A stretch of DNA of 64,000 bases from the NCBI GenBank assembly GCA_965243635.1, contig OZ251574.1, positions 3,534,001-3,598,000 on the forward strand. Direction: 5' to 3'. Below are positions 36,224 to 45,134 of the stretch, in pieces. The first letter of the stretch is position 1. Each line of letters opens with the position of its first letter. The notes under the pieces were generated by a model. That model ran no database searches and had not been told where the DNA came from. It saw only the letters and a program-made list of their open reading frames with translations. Made by a program: the position numbers and the translations under genes. Source of the DNA: Rs1 sp000416275 (GTDB lineage Bacteria; Pseudomonadota; Gammaproteobacteria; Pseudomonadales; Balneatricaceae).

Positions 36224-37131
36224 TAGGACTGCCCCTTTAATTCCCGTTCTTGCATCTTTTGAAACAACATTATAGGTACCACTAACAGTAGTAATAAGAT
36301 CACCGCCACTGCAGAAGATACCGGCCAATCTCGGTTATTAAAGAACTCCCCCCAGAGGGTTTTACCAATCATCAGTGTCGAAGAGCCGCCCAGTAAGTCG
36401 GGTATAACGAATTCACCCAGGGCAGGTATAAAGACCAGGAAACAGCCCGCGTAGATCCCCGGCATAACCAGGGGCACTATAATCACCCAGAAGGTTTTTA
36501 TTTTACTGCAGCCTAAATCCAACGCCGCTTCCAAAAGTGTATAATCTAACTTTTCTAATGCGGCGTAGAGAGGTAGCACCATAAAAGGTAAATACGAGTA
36601 GACGATGCCGATATACACTGCTAAATCAGTATTGAGAATAATCAGCGGCTGATCTATCACCCCTAGGTAAAGCAGGAAATTATTCAGTAAACCCTCTTGC
36701 TTTAAGATACCTATCCAAGCGTAAACCCGGATCAAGAAACTGGTCCAAAAGGGTAAGATAATTAACATCACCAATGTTGCACGCCATTGACTCGGGGTTT
36801 TTGCCATACCATAGGCGATTGGAAAACCGATTAACAAGGTAAAAAAGGTCGAGATAAGCGCTATTTTTAAACTCGATAAATAGGAGCGCCAATACAGATC
36901 GTCTTCAGTCAACCAAACATAATTTTCAAAGTCTAACTCTGTTATTAACTGCCAGAGACCCGCCAACCCAGTCTCACTATCATATACCGGTACATACGGC
37001 GGTCTCGCTGTCGCCATATCAGATAGAGACATTTTAAAAACTGACATAAAAGGCAGTAAAAACAGTACTAGCAACCAAATAAATGGAATGGCAATCAGTA
37101 GCGTACGGCCCCAATTAATTCGCTTGTTCAT
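36223..37131 (-). CDS. potH: Putrescine/spermidine ABC transporter permease, PotH type
   Basis: 302 residues, six membrane helices; the first is at about 12-30 (L-L-I-A-I-P-F-I-W-L-L-V-L-F). The EAA motif L-L-E-A-A-L-D-L-G-C-S is near residue 200. A large periplasmic loop follows helix 1 (R-P-P-Y-V-P-V-Y-D-S-E-T), as in PotH/PotB. Starts 8 bp after the potG stop with AGGTGAT as ribosome binding site, and overlaps potI by TAATG. Confidence 0.88.
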   Translation of the reverse strand: MNKRINWGRTLLIAIPFIWLLVLFLLPFMSVFKMSLSDMATARPPYVPVYDSETGLAGLWQLITELDFENYVWLTEDDLYWRSYLSSLKIALISTFFTLLIGFPIAYGMAKTPSQWRATLVMLIILPFWTSFLIRVYAWIGILKQEGLLNNFLLYLGVIDQPLIILNTDLAVYIGIVYSYLPFMVLPLYAALEKLDYTLLEAALDLGCSKIKTFWVIIVPLVMPGIYAGCFLVFIPALGEFVIPDLLGGSSTLMIGKTLWGEFFNNRDWPVSSAVAVILLLLLVVPIMLFQKMQERELKGQS

Positions 37132-37139
37132 ATCATCAC

Positions 37140-38396
37140 CTATTCGGTTAATACCACAGAAGCATCAAAATTCCAGTACAACCAAACCTCATCTTCCCAG
37201 GTGATAGAGCGCTTATTTAAACGGTTGCGATTAACCCGCTGGGCTTTGATGATACTGCCGTCAAACAGCTGTACATGGTAGGTGGACGTGTTACCTATAT
37301 AACCAATATCCCACACTTTCCCCTGAATCATATTGTAATCGCCGGTCGGCTTAGTCTTACTTATTTCAACTTTTTCAGGGCGCAGCGCCAGCCACACTTG
37401 GTCGTGCTCAGACAGTACTTTTTCGCTGTTAGCCAACAACTCTCCATGTACTACCGTGGTGAAACTTGCCAAGCTGTTACTGGCATCAGTACTGGCAGCA
37501 GTACTTTGATCTGTCGCTAGCTCTATCGCTGCCAGCGATTCAGTCTCACTGCCAATTCCAGCCTCAGTGCTGTCGACAGCAGAGTATGCTTTGTAGCCTA
37601 GAAACTCGCCTTCAATAAAATTAACATCGCCAATAAAGTCGGCGATATAGCGAGAATTGGGCATTTCATAAATCATATCGGGAGTGTCTACTTGCATCAC
37701 TTGGCCATGGCCCATCACGGCTATTCTGCTGGAGACCGTCATCGCCTCCTCCTGATCGTGGGTGACAATCACGAAGGTCATACCCAGCTCTTCTTGAATG
37801 TTCATCAATTCAAATTGGGTTTTTTCACGCAGCTTTTTATCTAGCGCACCGAGTGGTTCATCTAATAATAGTAGTTTAGGTTTTTTTGCCAGTGAGCGAG
37901 CCAGTGCCACTCGCTGTCTTTGTCCACCGGAAAGCTGTTGCGGTTTACGCCCAGCCATCGCCTCTAACTGCACCAGAGCCAACATTTCATCGACCCGTCT
38001 TTGAATTTCTTTTTTGGAGCGTTTTTCCTGCTTGAGACCAAATGCAATATTTTCGGCAATGCTCATGTGTGGAAACAGCGCATACGATTGGAACATCATG
38101 TTGACTGGGCGTTTATTCGGCGGAATATTCGACATCTCCACCCCGCCGATGAATACCTTGCCACTAGTGACGGTTTCAAATCCAGCCAACAAGCGCATTA
38201 GCGTGGTTTTACCGCAGCCTGAAGGGCCTAACAGCGAGAAGAATTCACGTTCATAAATACTTAAGCTTAAATTATCGATCGCCGTAAAATCGCCGTATTT
38301 TTTGGTGACATTTTCAAAGCGGATCAGCGGCTCTACGGAATTACTTAACCAAGGTGTAAACAAGTTATCAGTCTGAGTTTTATTTGCAGAATTCAT
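37140..38396 (-). CDS. potG: Putrescine/spermidine ABC transporter ATP-binding protein, PotG type
   Basis: 418 residues. N-terminal ABC ATPase: Walker A G-P-S-G-C-G-K-T-T near residue 58, Q-loop F-Q-S-Y-A-L-F-P, signature L-S-G-G-Q-R-Q-R near 156, Walker B L-L-L-L-D-E-P-L-G-A-L-D. C-terminal TOBE domain (V-W-L-A-L-R-P-E-K-V near 340). Between them, around residues 268-305, is an Ala/Ser/Thr/Glu-rich low-complexity stretch (S-T-A-A-S-T-D-A-S-N-S-L-A-S) not usual in PotG, making the protein about 40 residues longer than E. coli PotG (377). AGGTGA precedes the ATG. Confidence 0.9.
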   Translation of the reverse strand: MNSANKTQTDNLFTPWLSNSVEPLIRFENVTKKYGDFTAIDNLSLSIYEREFFSLLGPSGCGKTTLMRLLAGFETVTSGKVFIGGVEMSNIPPNKRPVNMMFQSYALFPHMSIAENIAFGLKQEKRSKKEIQRRVDEMLALVQLEAMAGRKPQQLSGGQRQRVALARSLAKKPKLLLLDEPLGALDKKLREKTQFELMNIQEELGMTFVIVTHDQEEAMTVSSRIAVMGHGQVMQVDTPDMIYEMPNSRYIADFIGDVNFIEGEFLGYKAYSAVDSTEAGIGSETESLAAIELATDQSTAASTDASNSLASFTTVVHGELLANSEKVLSEHDQVWLALRPEKVEISKTKPTGDYNMIQGKVWDIGYIGNTSTYHVQLFDGSIIKAQRVNRNRLNKRSITWEDEVWLYWNFDASVVLTE

Positions 38397-38424
38397 TAAT
38401 TCACCTAATTTTTAAAGCAAAATT

Positions 38425-38462
38425 GTACTCAAAACAACCGCAGTCACAGCCATTTTGAGTAC
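38425..38462 (-). promoter_or_regulatory. Stem-loop between potF and potG
   Basis: A perfect 10-bp stem GTACTCAAAA / TTTTGAGTAC with an 18-nt loop, starting 10 bp after the potF stop codon. Only a short U-rich stretch follows, so it may act as a partial terminator or 3' RNA stabiliser that lets the binding protein be made in excess over the membrane components, as is common in ABC operons. Confidence 0.5.
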
Positions 38463-38471
38463 GATTAAAAA

Positions 38472-39578
38472 CTACAGACCCGTTTTAATGCGAGTCCAAG
38501 TACGGTTTAGGTGTCTGGTATATTTTGCGCCATCTGCAGTAAAAGTGAACATGGTTTTCATCGTTTCACTGTCCGGATAAATCGCCGGATCCTCTAAGAT
38601 CGACTTGTCGATAAACGCTTGCGAAGCCTTATTGCCGTTCGCATAGTTAACAAAGTTAGTCGCTTTGGCGATGACTTCTGGGCGCAGTAAATAGTTGAGG
38701 AAGATATGTGCTTCTTCAACATTCTTGGCATCGCTGGGGATGGCCATTTGATCGAACCAAACCTGTGCGCCTTCTTTGGGAATGCTGTAGACAACCTCAA
38801 TCCCATTATTCACTTCTTGAGCGCGATCCCTAGCTTGTAAAATATCTCCGGACCAGGCCAGTGCTAGACAAGCATCACCGTTCGCCAGTGCGCTGATAAA
38901 CTCAGATGAATGGAACTTGCGGATGTATGGACGAATATTGGCAAACAGCTCTTCTGCTTTCTTGATATCCGCTTTATCTTTTGAATTGGGATCTAAGCCT
39001 AAATACTGCAGAGCAGCAGGTATAGTTTCGGTGGGTGCATCTAACACGTAAATGCCGCAATCAGCCAATTTAGCGGCATTTTCAGGATCGAAGATCAGGC
39101 TGTAAGAGTTGACGGGGGCGTCTTTGATGCGCTCCTCGACTTTAGACTTAACATAACCTATGCCGGTTGTGCCCCACATGTAGTTAATCGAGTAGGCATT
39201 ATCTGGATCATAAGCAGCGGTGATTTTGTCAATATCTTGCCAGCTGTGTTTTAAATTAGGTAACTTTGATTTATCTAATTTTTGAAAAATCCCCGCGTTA
39301 ATCTGCCGCTTCAAAAAGGGACCGGAAGGCGTAACAATATCGTAACCAGAGGATCCCGTTAACATTTTTGTTTCAAGAATTTCATTTGAATCAAATACGT
39401 CGTAATTAACTTTAATACCGGTTTCTTTTTCAAAATCGGTGATCATCGACTTATCGATATAGTCGGACCAGTTATATACATTAACAATTCTCTCTGCGCC
39501 AGACGCAAAACTCGCTGCTAAAGCAACACTGACTAGTGAGCCTTTTAAAGTGTTTTTCAAAGTAAAAATTTTCATCAT
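38472..39578 (-). CDS. potF: Periplasmic putrescine/polyamine-binding protein, PotF type
   Basis: 368 residues after choosing ATG 39578. An N-terminal signal peptide (M-M-K-I-F-T-L-K-N, then L-V-S-V-A-L-A-A-S-F-A-S-G-A) is followed by the mature start V-N-V-Y-N-W-S-D-Y-I-D-K-S-M, the hallmark of PotD/PotF. A-W-S-G-D-I near residue 250 and W-F-D-Q-M-A-I-P also fit the polyamine pocket. The further-upstream start at 39638 would add 20 residues before the signal peptide and overlap the promoter. First gene of the minus-strand potFGHI operon; a TTGTGATCACAA site lies about 80 bp upstream. Confidence 0.9.
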   Translation of the reverse strand: MMKIFTLKNTLKGSLVSVALAASFASGAERIVNVYNWSDYIDKSMITDFEKETGIKVNYDVFDSNEILETKMLTGSSGYDIVTPSGPFLKRQINAGIFQKLDKSKLPNLKHSWQDIDKITAAYDPDNAYSINYMWGTTGIGYVKSKVEERIKDAPVNSYSLIFDPENAAKLADCGIYVLDAPTETIPAALQYLGLDPNSKDKADIKKAEELFANIRPYIRKFHSSEFISALANGDACLALAWSGDILQARDRAQEVNNGIEVVYSIPKEGAQVWFDQMAIPSDAKNVEEAHIFLNYLLRPEVIAKATNFVNYANGNKASQAFIDKSILEDPAIYPDSETMKTMFTFTADGAKYTRHLNRTWTRIKTGL

Positions 39579-39660
39579 GCTATGTGCCTCGTCTATTATT
39601 TTTAAGTTCAAGGTTTTTCGCTGATTTAAAAATCTCACATTTAGCGAAACTAATCAAGAT

Positions 39661-39672
39661 TTGTGATCACAA
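39661..39672. promoter_or_regulatory. Probable GntR operator TTGTGATCACAA (site 1)
   Basis: Perfect 12-bp palindrome in the divergent region between potF and the GntR gene. It fits the T-x-GT-N-AC-x-A shape of FadR/FCD-type GntR operators. A second TGTGATCACA is at 40580 in front of paralogue 2. The sequence also resembles half of a CRP site (TGTGA..TCACA without the 6-bp spacer), so CRP is a less likely alternative. Confidence 0.6.
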
Positions 39673-39775
39673 AAATTGGTTTATTTTTACACTCTCTGCT
39701 AAATTAATGGCAATCAGCTCTCTGCTCATCCTAGCACTTGTTATACTAGCGGACTCTTTAAAGCGGAATAAAATA

Positions 39776-40429
39776 ATGAATCAAGTCAGCAACACCCTCA
39801 CTGTTAACGAATCTACCTATCGCGCCCTGAAAGAGAAAATACTATTTGGTGAGATGCTTCCCGGTCGACCTGTGACATTGCGCGGTTTAGCAGAATCACT
39901 TGGCGTTAGCCCAACACCGGTACGTGAAACAGTACGGCGCTTAACCGCAGAGCGCGCATTAAATCTACAAGATAACCGCAGGGTTTCTATCCCTGAGATG
40001 ACCGCCAAACGCTTTCAAGAAATTAGGCATGCGCGTTTAATACTTGAACCAGAGCTAGCTACTTTAGCGATGATCAATATTGACAAAAAAACCATTAAAA
40101 GATTGATTGATATAGATATAAAAACTGATTTAGCTTTGTATAAAAATGATTTCTCTGGCTATATGCGCGGCAACTATGATTTTCATTTCACTATTTATCG
40201 TCGCGCAAACAACGATGTGCTGCTCAGTTTAGTGGAAAGCTTATGGCTACAATTCGCCCCTTATATGCGTCAAGTTTACAATCACTTAGGGACAACTGCA
40301 CTCGATGATCAACATAGAATGGCCACCAAAGCACTGGAAAACCGAGATTCTATTGCCTTTAAAAACGCTATTATGGAAGATTTACAGCAGGGAATGACAT
40401 TTATCGGAGCGAGTAACACTCTTTTATAA
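39776..40429 (+). CDS. GntR-family (FCD) regulator of the polyamine cluster
   Basis: 217 residues. The N-terminal winged helix (L-R-G-L-A-E-S-L-G-V-S-P-T-P-V-R-E-T-V-R-R-L at about residues 40-60, written here as one helix-turn-helix) is followed by an FCD ligand-binding domain with metal-type residues (E-I-R-H-A-R, R-G-N-Y-D-F-H-F, then D-D-Q-H-R). ATG 39776 is chosen over the long upstream extension because the extension (from 39584) is not regulator-like and overlaps the potF start. It is placed between the two arms of the cluster, with the same palindrome before both, so it probably represses both in answer to a polyamine or catabolite. Confidence 0.88.
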   Translation: MNQVSNTLTVNESTYRALKEKILFGEMLPGRPVTLRGLAESLGVSPTPVRETVRRLTAERALNLQDNRRVSIPEMTAKRFQEIRHARLILEPELATLAMINIDKKTIKRLIDIDIKTDLALYKNDFSGYMRGNYDFHFTIYRRANNDVLLSLVESLWLQFAPYMRQVYNHLGTTALDDQHRMATKALENRDSIAFKNAIMEDLQQGMTFIGASNTLL

Positions 40430-40579
40430 ACATCTCTTCTTTCGCCAAACACTCCCCGTATATCAAGCTATTACTCCTCAAGGACGAGGCAGATCCCAGA
40501 TAATAAATCAGTAATATTCATTACTAAACTATTTTACCCGTTAAAAAAAGTTTGACTTTTTGATTATTCAGCCACAAAA

Positions 40580-40589
40580 TGTGATCACA
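40580..40589. promoter_or_regulatory. Probable GntR operator TGTGATCACA (site 2)
   Basis: Same palindrome as site 1 (AATGTGATCACAAAA here, GATTTGTGATCACAAAAA there), 68 bp before the start codon of the second gamma-glutamylpolyamine synthetase. The 40430-40656 interval contains no other feature. Confidence 0.6.
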
Positions 40590-40656
40590 AAACACAATTA
40601 ATTAAGTATAAAAAGTCAAATGTCGCTAACGATCAGCAATAAATTTGGGATGTTTT

Positions 40657-42045
40657 ATGGAAAATAATAATAGTAAATTGAATATTGATCTTACACAGCT
40701 ACCCACTCAACCAGATGAGTTACGCGCTTTTATGTCGCGACATAAAATTGACGAAGTTGAATGCACCATTCCCGATTTCCATGGTGTGGCTAGAGGCAAG
40801 GCGATGCCAGCGGTGAAATTCGCCCAATCAAGCCCGACTTTTTTACCTTTCAGCATTTTTTTCCAAAGCATTACCGGCCAGTACATTGATTACGAGTCGG
40901 CTGAATACGATACTGAAATAGACATGCTGTTAATCCCTGATCTAAGCACCATCCGCGAAATCCCCTGGGCCCGCTACCCCAGCTTACATGTTATTCACGA
41001 TATCCATTACGTTAGTGGTGCCCCGGTACCATGCGCTCCAAGAAACCAACTTAAACACATTCTTGAGCTGTACAAAAAACAGGGCTGGCAACCAGTCGTC
41101 GCCCCCGAATTAGAGTTTTATCTAACCAAGAAAAATATTAATCCTGACATGCCACTCGAGCCTCCGGTAGGTCGATCTGGCCGGCAAAGTGTAGGGCGGC
41201 AATCTTATTCAATGGCGGCTATCGATGAGTATGAGCCAATCATTGAAGATATCTATCAATTTGCCGAGGCACAGGGGCTGATAATTGACACTATTATCCA
41301 GGAGGGCGGCGCCGCACAGCTTGAGATAAACATGGATCACGGAGATCCGCTAGTTTTAGCCGACAGTGTCTTTTTGTTTAAGCGCTTAATTCGTGAGGCG
41401 GCACTCAAGCACGGTTGCTATGCGACTTTCATGGCCAAACCTATGACCAATCAGCCAGGTAGCGCCATGCATATTCATCAATCGGTGGTTGATTCTGTGA
41501 CTGGCAAGAACATTTTTAATGATGAAAATAACCAGCCCACCGATCACTTTTATCATTTTATTGGCGGTCATCAAAAGTACTTAGAAGCGGCAACCTGTAT
41601 TTTAGCGCCCTATGTTAATTCCTATCGCCGACTGGTACCTAGTGGCTCTGCTCCGATCAATCTGGAATGGTCATTTGACAACCGATCGGCGGGGATCCGC
41701 GTGCCCAATAGCTCACCAGAATCCAGAAGAGTGGAAAATAGAATTGCCGGAGTCGATACCAACCCGTACAACGCGATTGCTGTCAGTTTAGCAACCGGCT
41801 ATTTAGGCATGATGAACTGCATCAAGCCTCGCGATCAATTTATTGGTGAAGCCTATAACGCCGATTACGGTCTGCCCCGCGGCCTACAGGAGGCACTGCT
41901 TAAATTTGATCAGTGCACCGAGCTCAAGGAAATTCTCGGCGAGCAGTTTTCCAATATCTATCTAAAACTTAAAGAACATGAATTTGATGAATTCATGCAG
42001 GTGGTAAGTCCTTGGGAAAGAGAGTACTTACTGCTGACCGTCTAA
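40657..42045 (+). CDS. puuA: Gamma-glutamylputrescine synthetase-like enzyme (paralogue 2)
   Basis: 462 residues, GlnA superfamily: I-P-D-F-H-G-V-A-R-G-K near residue 40, V-V-A-P-E-L-E-F-Y near 150, G-S-A-M-H-I-H-Q-S-V near 270, Y-V-N-S-Y-R-R-L-V-P near 325 and R-V-E-N-R-I-A-G-V-D-T-N-P-Y near 360. The E-C-T-I-P-D-F-H-G-V-x-R-G-K form is typical of PuuA-type synthetases that use ATP to join glutamate to putrescine. ATG 40657 has GGGA 6 bp before it; a TTG at 40645 is less likely. First of three genes in a row (synthetase, aminotransferase, PuuB-like oxidase). Symbol by analogy; SpuI/GlnA4-type naming is equally possible. Confidence 0.87.
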   Translation: MENNNSKLNIDLTQLPTQPDELRAFMSRHKIDEVECTIPDFHGVARGKAMPAVKFAQSSPTFLPFSIFFQSITGQYIDYESAEYDTEIDMLLIPDLSTIREIPWARYPSLHVIHDIHYVSGAPVPCAPRNQLKHILELYKKQGWQPVVAPELEFYLTKKNINPDMPLEPPVGRSGRQSVGRQSYSMAAIDEYEPIIEDIYQFAEAQGLIIDTIIQEGGAAQLEINMDHGDPLVLADSVFLFKRLIREAALKHGCYATFMAKPMTNQPGSAMHIHQSVVDSVTGKNIFNDENNQPTDHFYHFIGGHQKYLEAATCILAPYVNSYRRLVPSGSAPINLEWSFDNRSAGIRVPNSSPESRRVENRIAGVDTNPYNAIAVSLATGYLGMMNCIKPRDQFIGEAYNADYGLPRGLQEALLKFDQCTELKEILGEQFSNIYLKLKEHEFDEFMQVVSPWEREYLLLTV

Positions 42046-42174
42046 TTCTAATCATCCGCGTAGCTAACCTTGTACGCTAGCTACGCACTTTACCTTATCC
42101 AGTTTTTTTCTGATCATCTAAATTTATTCAAAGATCAGAGAATCCCATTGATTTTATTGCAGGAGAACCAACCA

Positions 42175-43554
42175 ATGACACTCAATACTCAACAATTGCA
42201 GCACAGCAACTCAGCTCACCACATGCAACCTTTCTCTGACAATAAAGAGCTGGCTGAAAAAGGGGCGCGCATTATCGTCAAAGCTGACGGCTGTTATATT
42301 TGGGATTCAAACGGCAACAAAATTCTCGATGGTATGGCCGGCTTATGGTGTGTCAATGTGGGTTATGGTAGAGATGAAATTGCCGACGCAGCTGCCAAGC
42401 AAATGCGTGAGCTGCCCTATTACAATACTTTTTTCCAAACCAGCCATCCACCGGCGATTGCCCTGGCAAAAAAATTGGCAGAAATAGCCCCCGCGCACAT
42501 CAACCATGTATTTTTTACTTGTACTGGCTCCGATGCAAATGACACCACGCTACGCATGGTCCGCCATTACTGGGCGAGCTTAAAACAGCCACAAAAGAAG
42601 ATTATTATCTCGCGTAAAAATGCCTATCATGGCTCCACGGTCGCCGGTGCCAGTTTAGGTGGCATGAAAGGCATGCACGAGCAGGGCGATCTGCCGATTC
42701 CCAACATTCTCCATATCAGTCAGCCCTACTGGTATGCTGAAGGCGGAGATACTGATCCAGAAGCTTTTGGTTTGAGCCGCGCACAAGATTTAGAAACTGA
42801 AATATTGCGAGTCGGTGCAGATAAAGTGGCCGCTTTCATCGGCGAGCCAGTCCAAGGTGCCGGTGGGGTTATTATTCCACCAGCGAGCTACTGGCCTGAA
42901 ATTCAACGAATTTGCGATAAATACGATATTTTATTAATTGCCGATGAAGTGATTTGTGGATTTGGCCGAACCGGCAATTGGTTTGGCTGTGATACTTTTG
43001 GCATCAAAGCTGACTTTATGCCGATAGCCAAAGGTTTAAGTTCTGGCTACCTGCCGATTGGTGGTGTCTTACTCAGCGATAGAGTTGCCAAGGTGTTAAT
43101 CGATGAAGGCGGAGAATTTAATCACGGCTTTACCTACTCAGGTCACCCCGCCGCCTGTGCAGCTGCACTGGCAAACATCGAAATTATTGAGCGCGAAAAC
43201 TTAGTCGCCAGAGTGCGTGATGGCATCGGCCCCTACATGCAAAAACGCTGGGCTGAGCTAGGCGAGCACCCGATTGTTGGGGAGGCGCGCATGGTTGGCT
43301 TAATGGGAGCACTAGAACTTAGTGGCAACAAGAGCAAACGCGCCGCTTTTAAAGCGAAAGAGGGAACAGTGGGCTTACTCTGTCGCGAGAATTGTTTTGC
43401 CAACAATTTAGTGATGCGCCATGTCGGGGACAATATGATAATCTCTCCACCACTGACCATCAGCCACGCAGAAGTCGATGAGTTAATTGAAAAAGCTAAG
43501 CGCTGTTTGGATCTTACTTGGCAACAAGCCAAAGACGCTGGCTACTGCTCTTAA
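42175..43554 (+). CDS. spuC: Putrescine-pyruvate type aminotransferase (class III, SpuC-like)
   Basis: 459 residues of the class III PLP aminotransferases: G-S-D-A-N-D-T-T-L-R-M near residue 120, Y-H-G-S-T-V-A-G near 155, the PLP-binding D-E-V-I-C-G-F-G-R-T-G, and the Schiff-base Lys286 in P-I-A-K-G-L-S-S-G-Y. The W-C-V-N-V-G-Y-G-R-D-E-I start region and the overall form match omega-amine:pyruvate enzymes such as Pseudomonas SpuC, which turn putrescine (or cadaverine) and pyruvate into aminoaldehyde and alanine. AGGAGAA lies 8 bp before ATG 42175; a longer start at 42070 is unlikely. Middle gene of the plus arm. Confidence 0.87.
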   Translation: MTLNTQQLQHSNSAHHMQPFSDNKELAEKGARIIVKADGCYIWDSNGNKILDGMAGLWCVNVGYGRDEIADAAAKQMRELPYYNTFFQTSHPPAIALAKKLAEIAPAHINHVFFTCTGSDANDTTLRMVRHYWASLKQPQKKIIISRKNAYHGSTVAGASLGGMKGMHEQGDLPIPNILHISQPYWYAEGGDTDPEAFGLSRAQDLETEILRVGADKVAAFIGEPVQGAGGVIIPPASYWPEIQRICDKYDILLIADEVICGFGRTGNWFGCDTFGIKADFMPIAKGLSSGYLPIGGVLLSDRVAKVLIDEGGEFNHGFTYSGHPAACAAALANIEIIERENLVARVRDGIGPYMQKRWAELGEHPIVGEARMVGLMGALELSGNKSKRAAFKAKEGTVGLLCRENCFANNLVMRHVGDNMIISPPLTISHAEVDELIEKAKRCLDLTWQQAKDAGYCS

Positions 43555-43633
43555 TAGCTCGATTGTCTAGCGCTGCAAACTTTCGCTGCATAATCGTACG
43601 CTGCATATAGGTGAATTAGGTGAATATAATATT

Positions 43634-44947
43634 ATGAAATTTTCTGGTCGTTTTTTACATGACAACGATACTGCAGGTAAATATCCTAATTCCTATTATG
43701 CAGCGACCGCCAATACAGCCTTAGATCTGCCTTGCCAGCAAGGGGAGGAAGCCGCTGATGTTTGTATTATTGGCGCCGGTTTTACCGGCCTATCAGCAGC
43801 CCTGCAGCTCGCTAAATCGGGCCTAAAAGTCATACTATTAGATGCGCACCGAGTCGGTTGGGGCGCCTCTGGTAGAAATGGTGGCCAGCTTGCAACCGGG
43901 CAGAGAGTAGAGCAGGGCCCTCTAGAAAAAATGGTTGGCAGGGAAGATGCCAGAAAACTTTGGGACTTGAGCTTAGAGTCGGTCGCTTTATGTAAAAAGC
44001 TCATCAAAGAACACCAGATAGACTGTGATTTAACTCCGGGAGTTTTGCACGTTGATCACAAGCCCGCTTATGTGCCTGAAACGAAAGAATATGTAGAAAA
44101 GTTACAGACGCAGTACGACTATTCCCAGATCCGTTTTGTCGATCGAGAGGAAGTGCGGGAGATGGTCGGCTCAAATGCCTACTATGGCGGCAGCTTAGAT
44201 AGCCAATCTGCGCATATCCACCCTTTAAACTTTGCTTTAGGTTTAGCTAAAGCTGCGCTTAAAGCAGGAGTTACTATCTATGAACAATCAGCAGTACTTC
44301 GCTATACGAAAACAGATCCGGCGATTGTCACGTTAAAAAACGGTGTTATCACCGCGAAATTCGTACTTTTAGCCTGCAATGGCTACCTGGATGATTTAGA
44401 TAAAAAAGTCGCCAGAAAAATAATGCCGATCAACAATTATATAGCCGCTACTGAGCCCTTGAGTGAGCAACTGGCACGCTCGCTAATCAGAGATAACGTC
44501 GCGGTTGCCGATTCAAAATTTGTGATTAATTATTTTAGACTTAGCGCCGATAATCGGATGCTGTTTGGCGGCGGTGAAAGTTATCGCTTTAAATTCCCCA
44601 GCGATATCAAGCAGTTTGTCACTAAACCAATGCTGGAAATTTACCCGCAGTTAAAAGGGCTGAAACTTGATTACGCTTGGGGTGGAACACTAGGCATCAC
44701 GGTTAATCGCATGCCCTACTTTGATAAGTTAGCGCCTAATGTGTTGTGTGCTATGGGCTACTCAGGACACGGTATAGGCATGGCGACTTTAGGAGGAAAA
44801 TTGATGGGCGAAGTTATCCAAGGTCAAGTAGAGCGCTTTGATATTATGGCCAAGGTTAAAACCCACTCTTTTCCAGGGGGCACTTTACTGCGGTGGCCCG
44901 GGTTAGTCTTAGCCATGACTTACTATTCAATTCGCGACAAATTATAG
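43634..44947 (+). CDS. puuB: Gamma-glutamylputrescine oxidase-like FAD enzyme
   Basis: 437 residues of the DAO superfamily, PuuB/OrdL branch. N-terminal N-S-Y-Y-A-A-T precedes the FAD site C-I-I-G-A-G-F-T-G-L-S-A-A-L, then G-W-G-A-S-G-R-N-G-G-Q-L near residue 75, H-P-L-N-F-A-L-G-L-A near 195 and a C-terminal G-Y-S-G-H-G-I-G-M-A-T-L-G-G-K. It oxidises gamma-glutamylputrescine to the aldehyde with O2, giving H2O2 and ammonia. Third gene of the plus arm; with synthetase and aldehyde dehydrogenase it completes the gamma-glutamyl (Puu) route. A second role on other glutamylated amines is possible. Confidence 0.87.
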   Translation: MKFSGRFLHDNDTAGKYPNSYYAATANTALDLPCQQGEEAADVCIIGAGFTGLSAALQLAKSGLKVILLDAHRVGWGASGRNGGQLATGQRVEQGPLEKMVGREDARKLWDLSLESVALCKKLIKEHQIDCDLTPGVLHVDHKPAYVPETKEYVEKLQTQYDYSQIRFVDREEVREMVGSNAYYGGSLDSQSAHIHPLNFALGLAKAALKAGVTIYEQSAVLRYTKTDPAIVTLKNGVITAKFVLLACNGYLDDLDKKVARKIMPINNYIAATEPLSEQLARSLIRDNVAVADSKFVINYFRLSADNRMLFGGGESYRFKFPSDIKQFVTKPMLEIYPQLKGLKLDYAWGGTLGITVNRMPYFDKLAPNVLCAMGYSGHGIGMATLGGKLMGEVIQGQVERFDIMAKVKTHSFPGGTLLRWPGLVLAMTYYSIRDKL

Positions 44948-45134
44948 TGCTAAAGACGCCTCCTTTGAAGATAGAACTTTTATAGGCGAGTTATTAGCAC
45001 TAAAACAATCTGTTTTTGATCAATCAATTGACTACTTCAAACCTGATTGAGAGCGATTTTTCTAAATAGCCCAAGAGCTCACTCTTCGCTATGCTGCTGC
45101 GATTTAATCTAAGGGCTGTTTAATCTAAGCGCTG

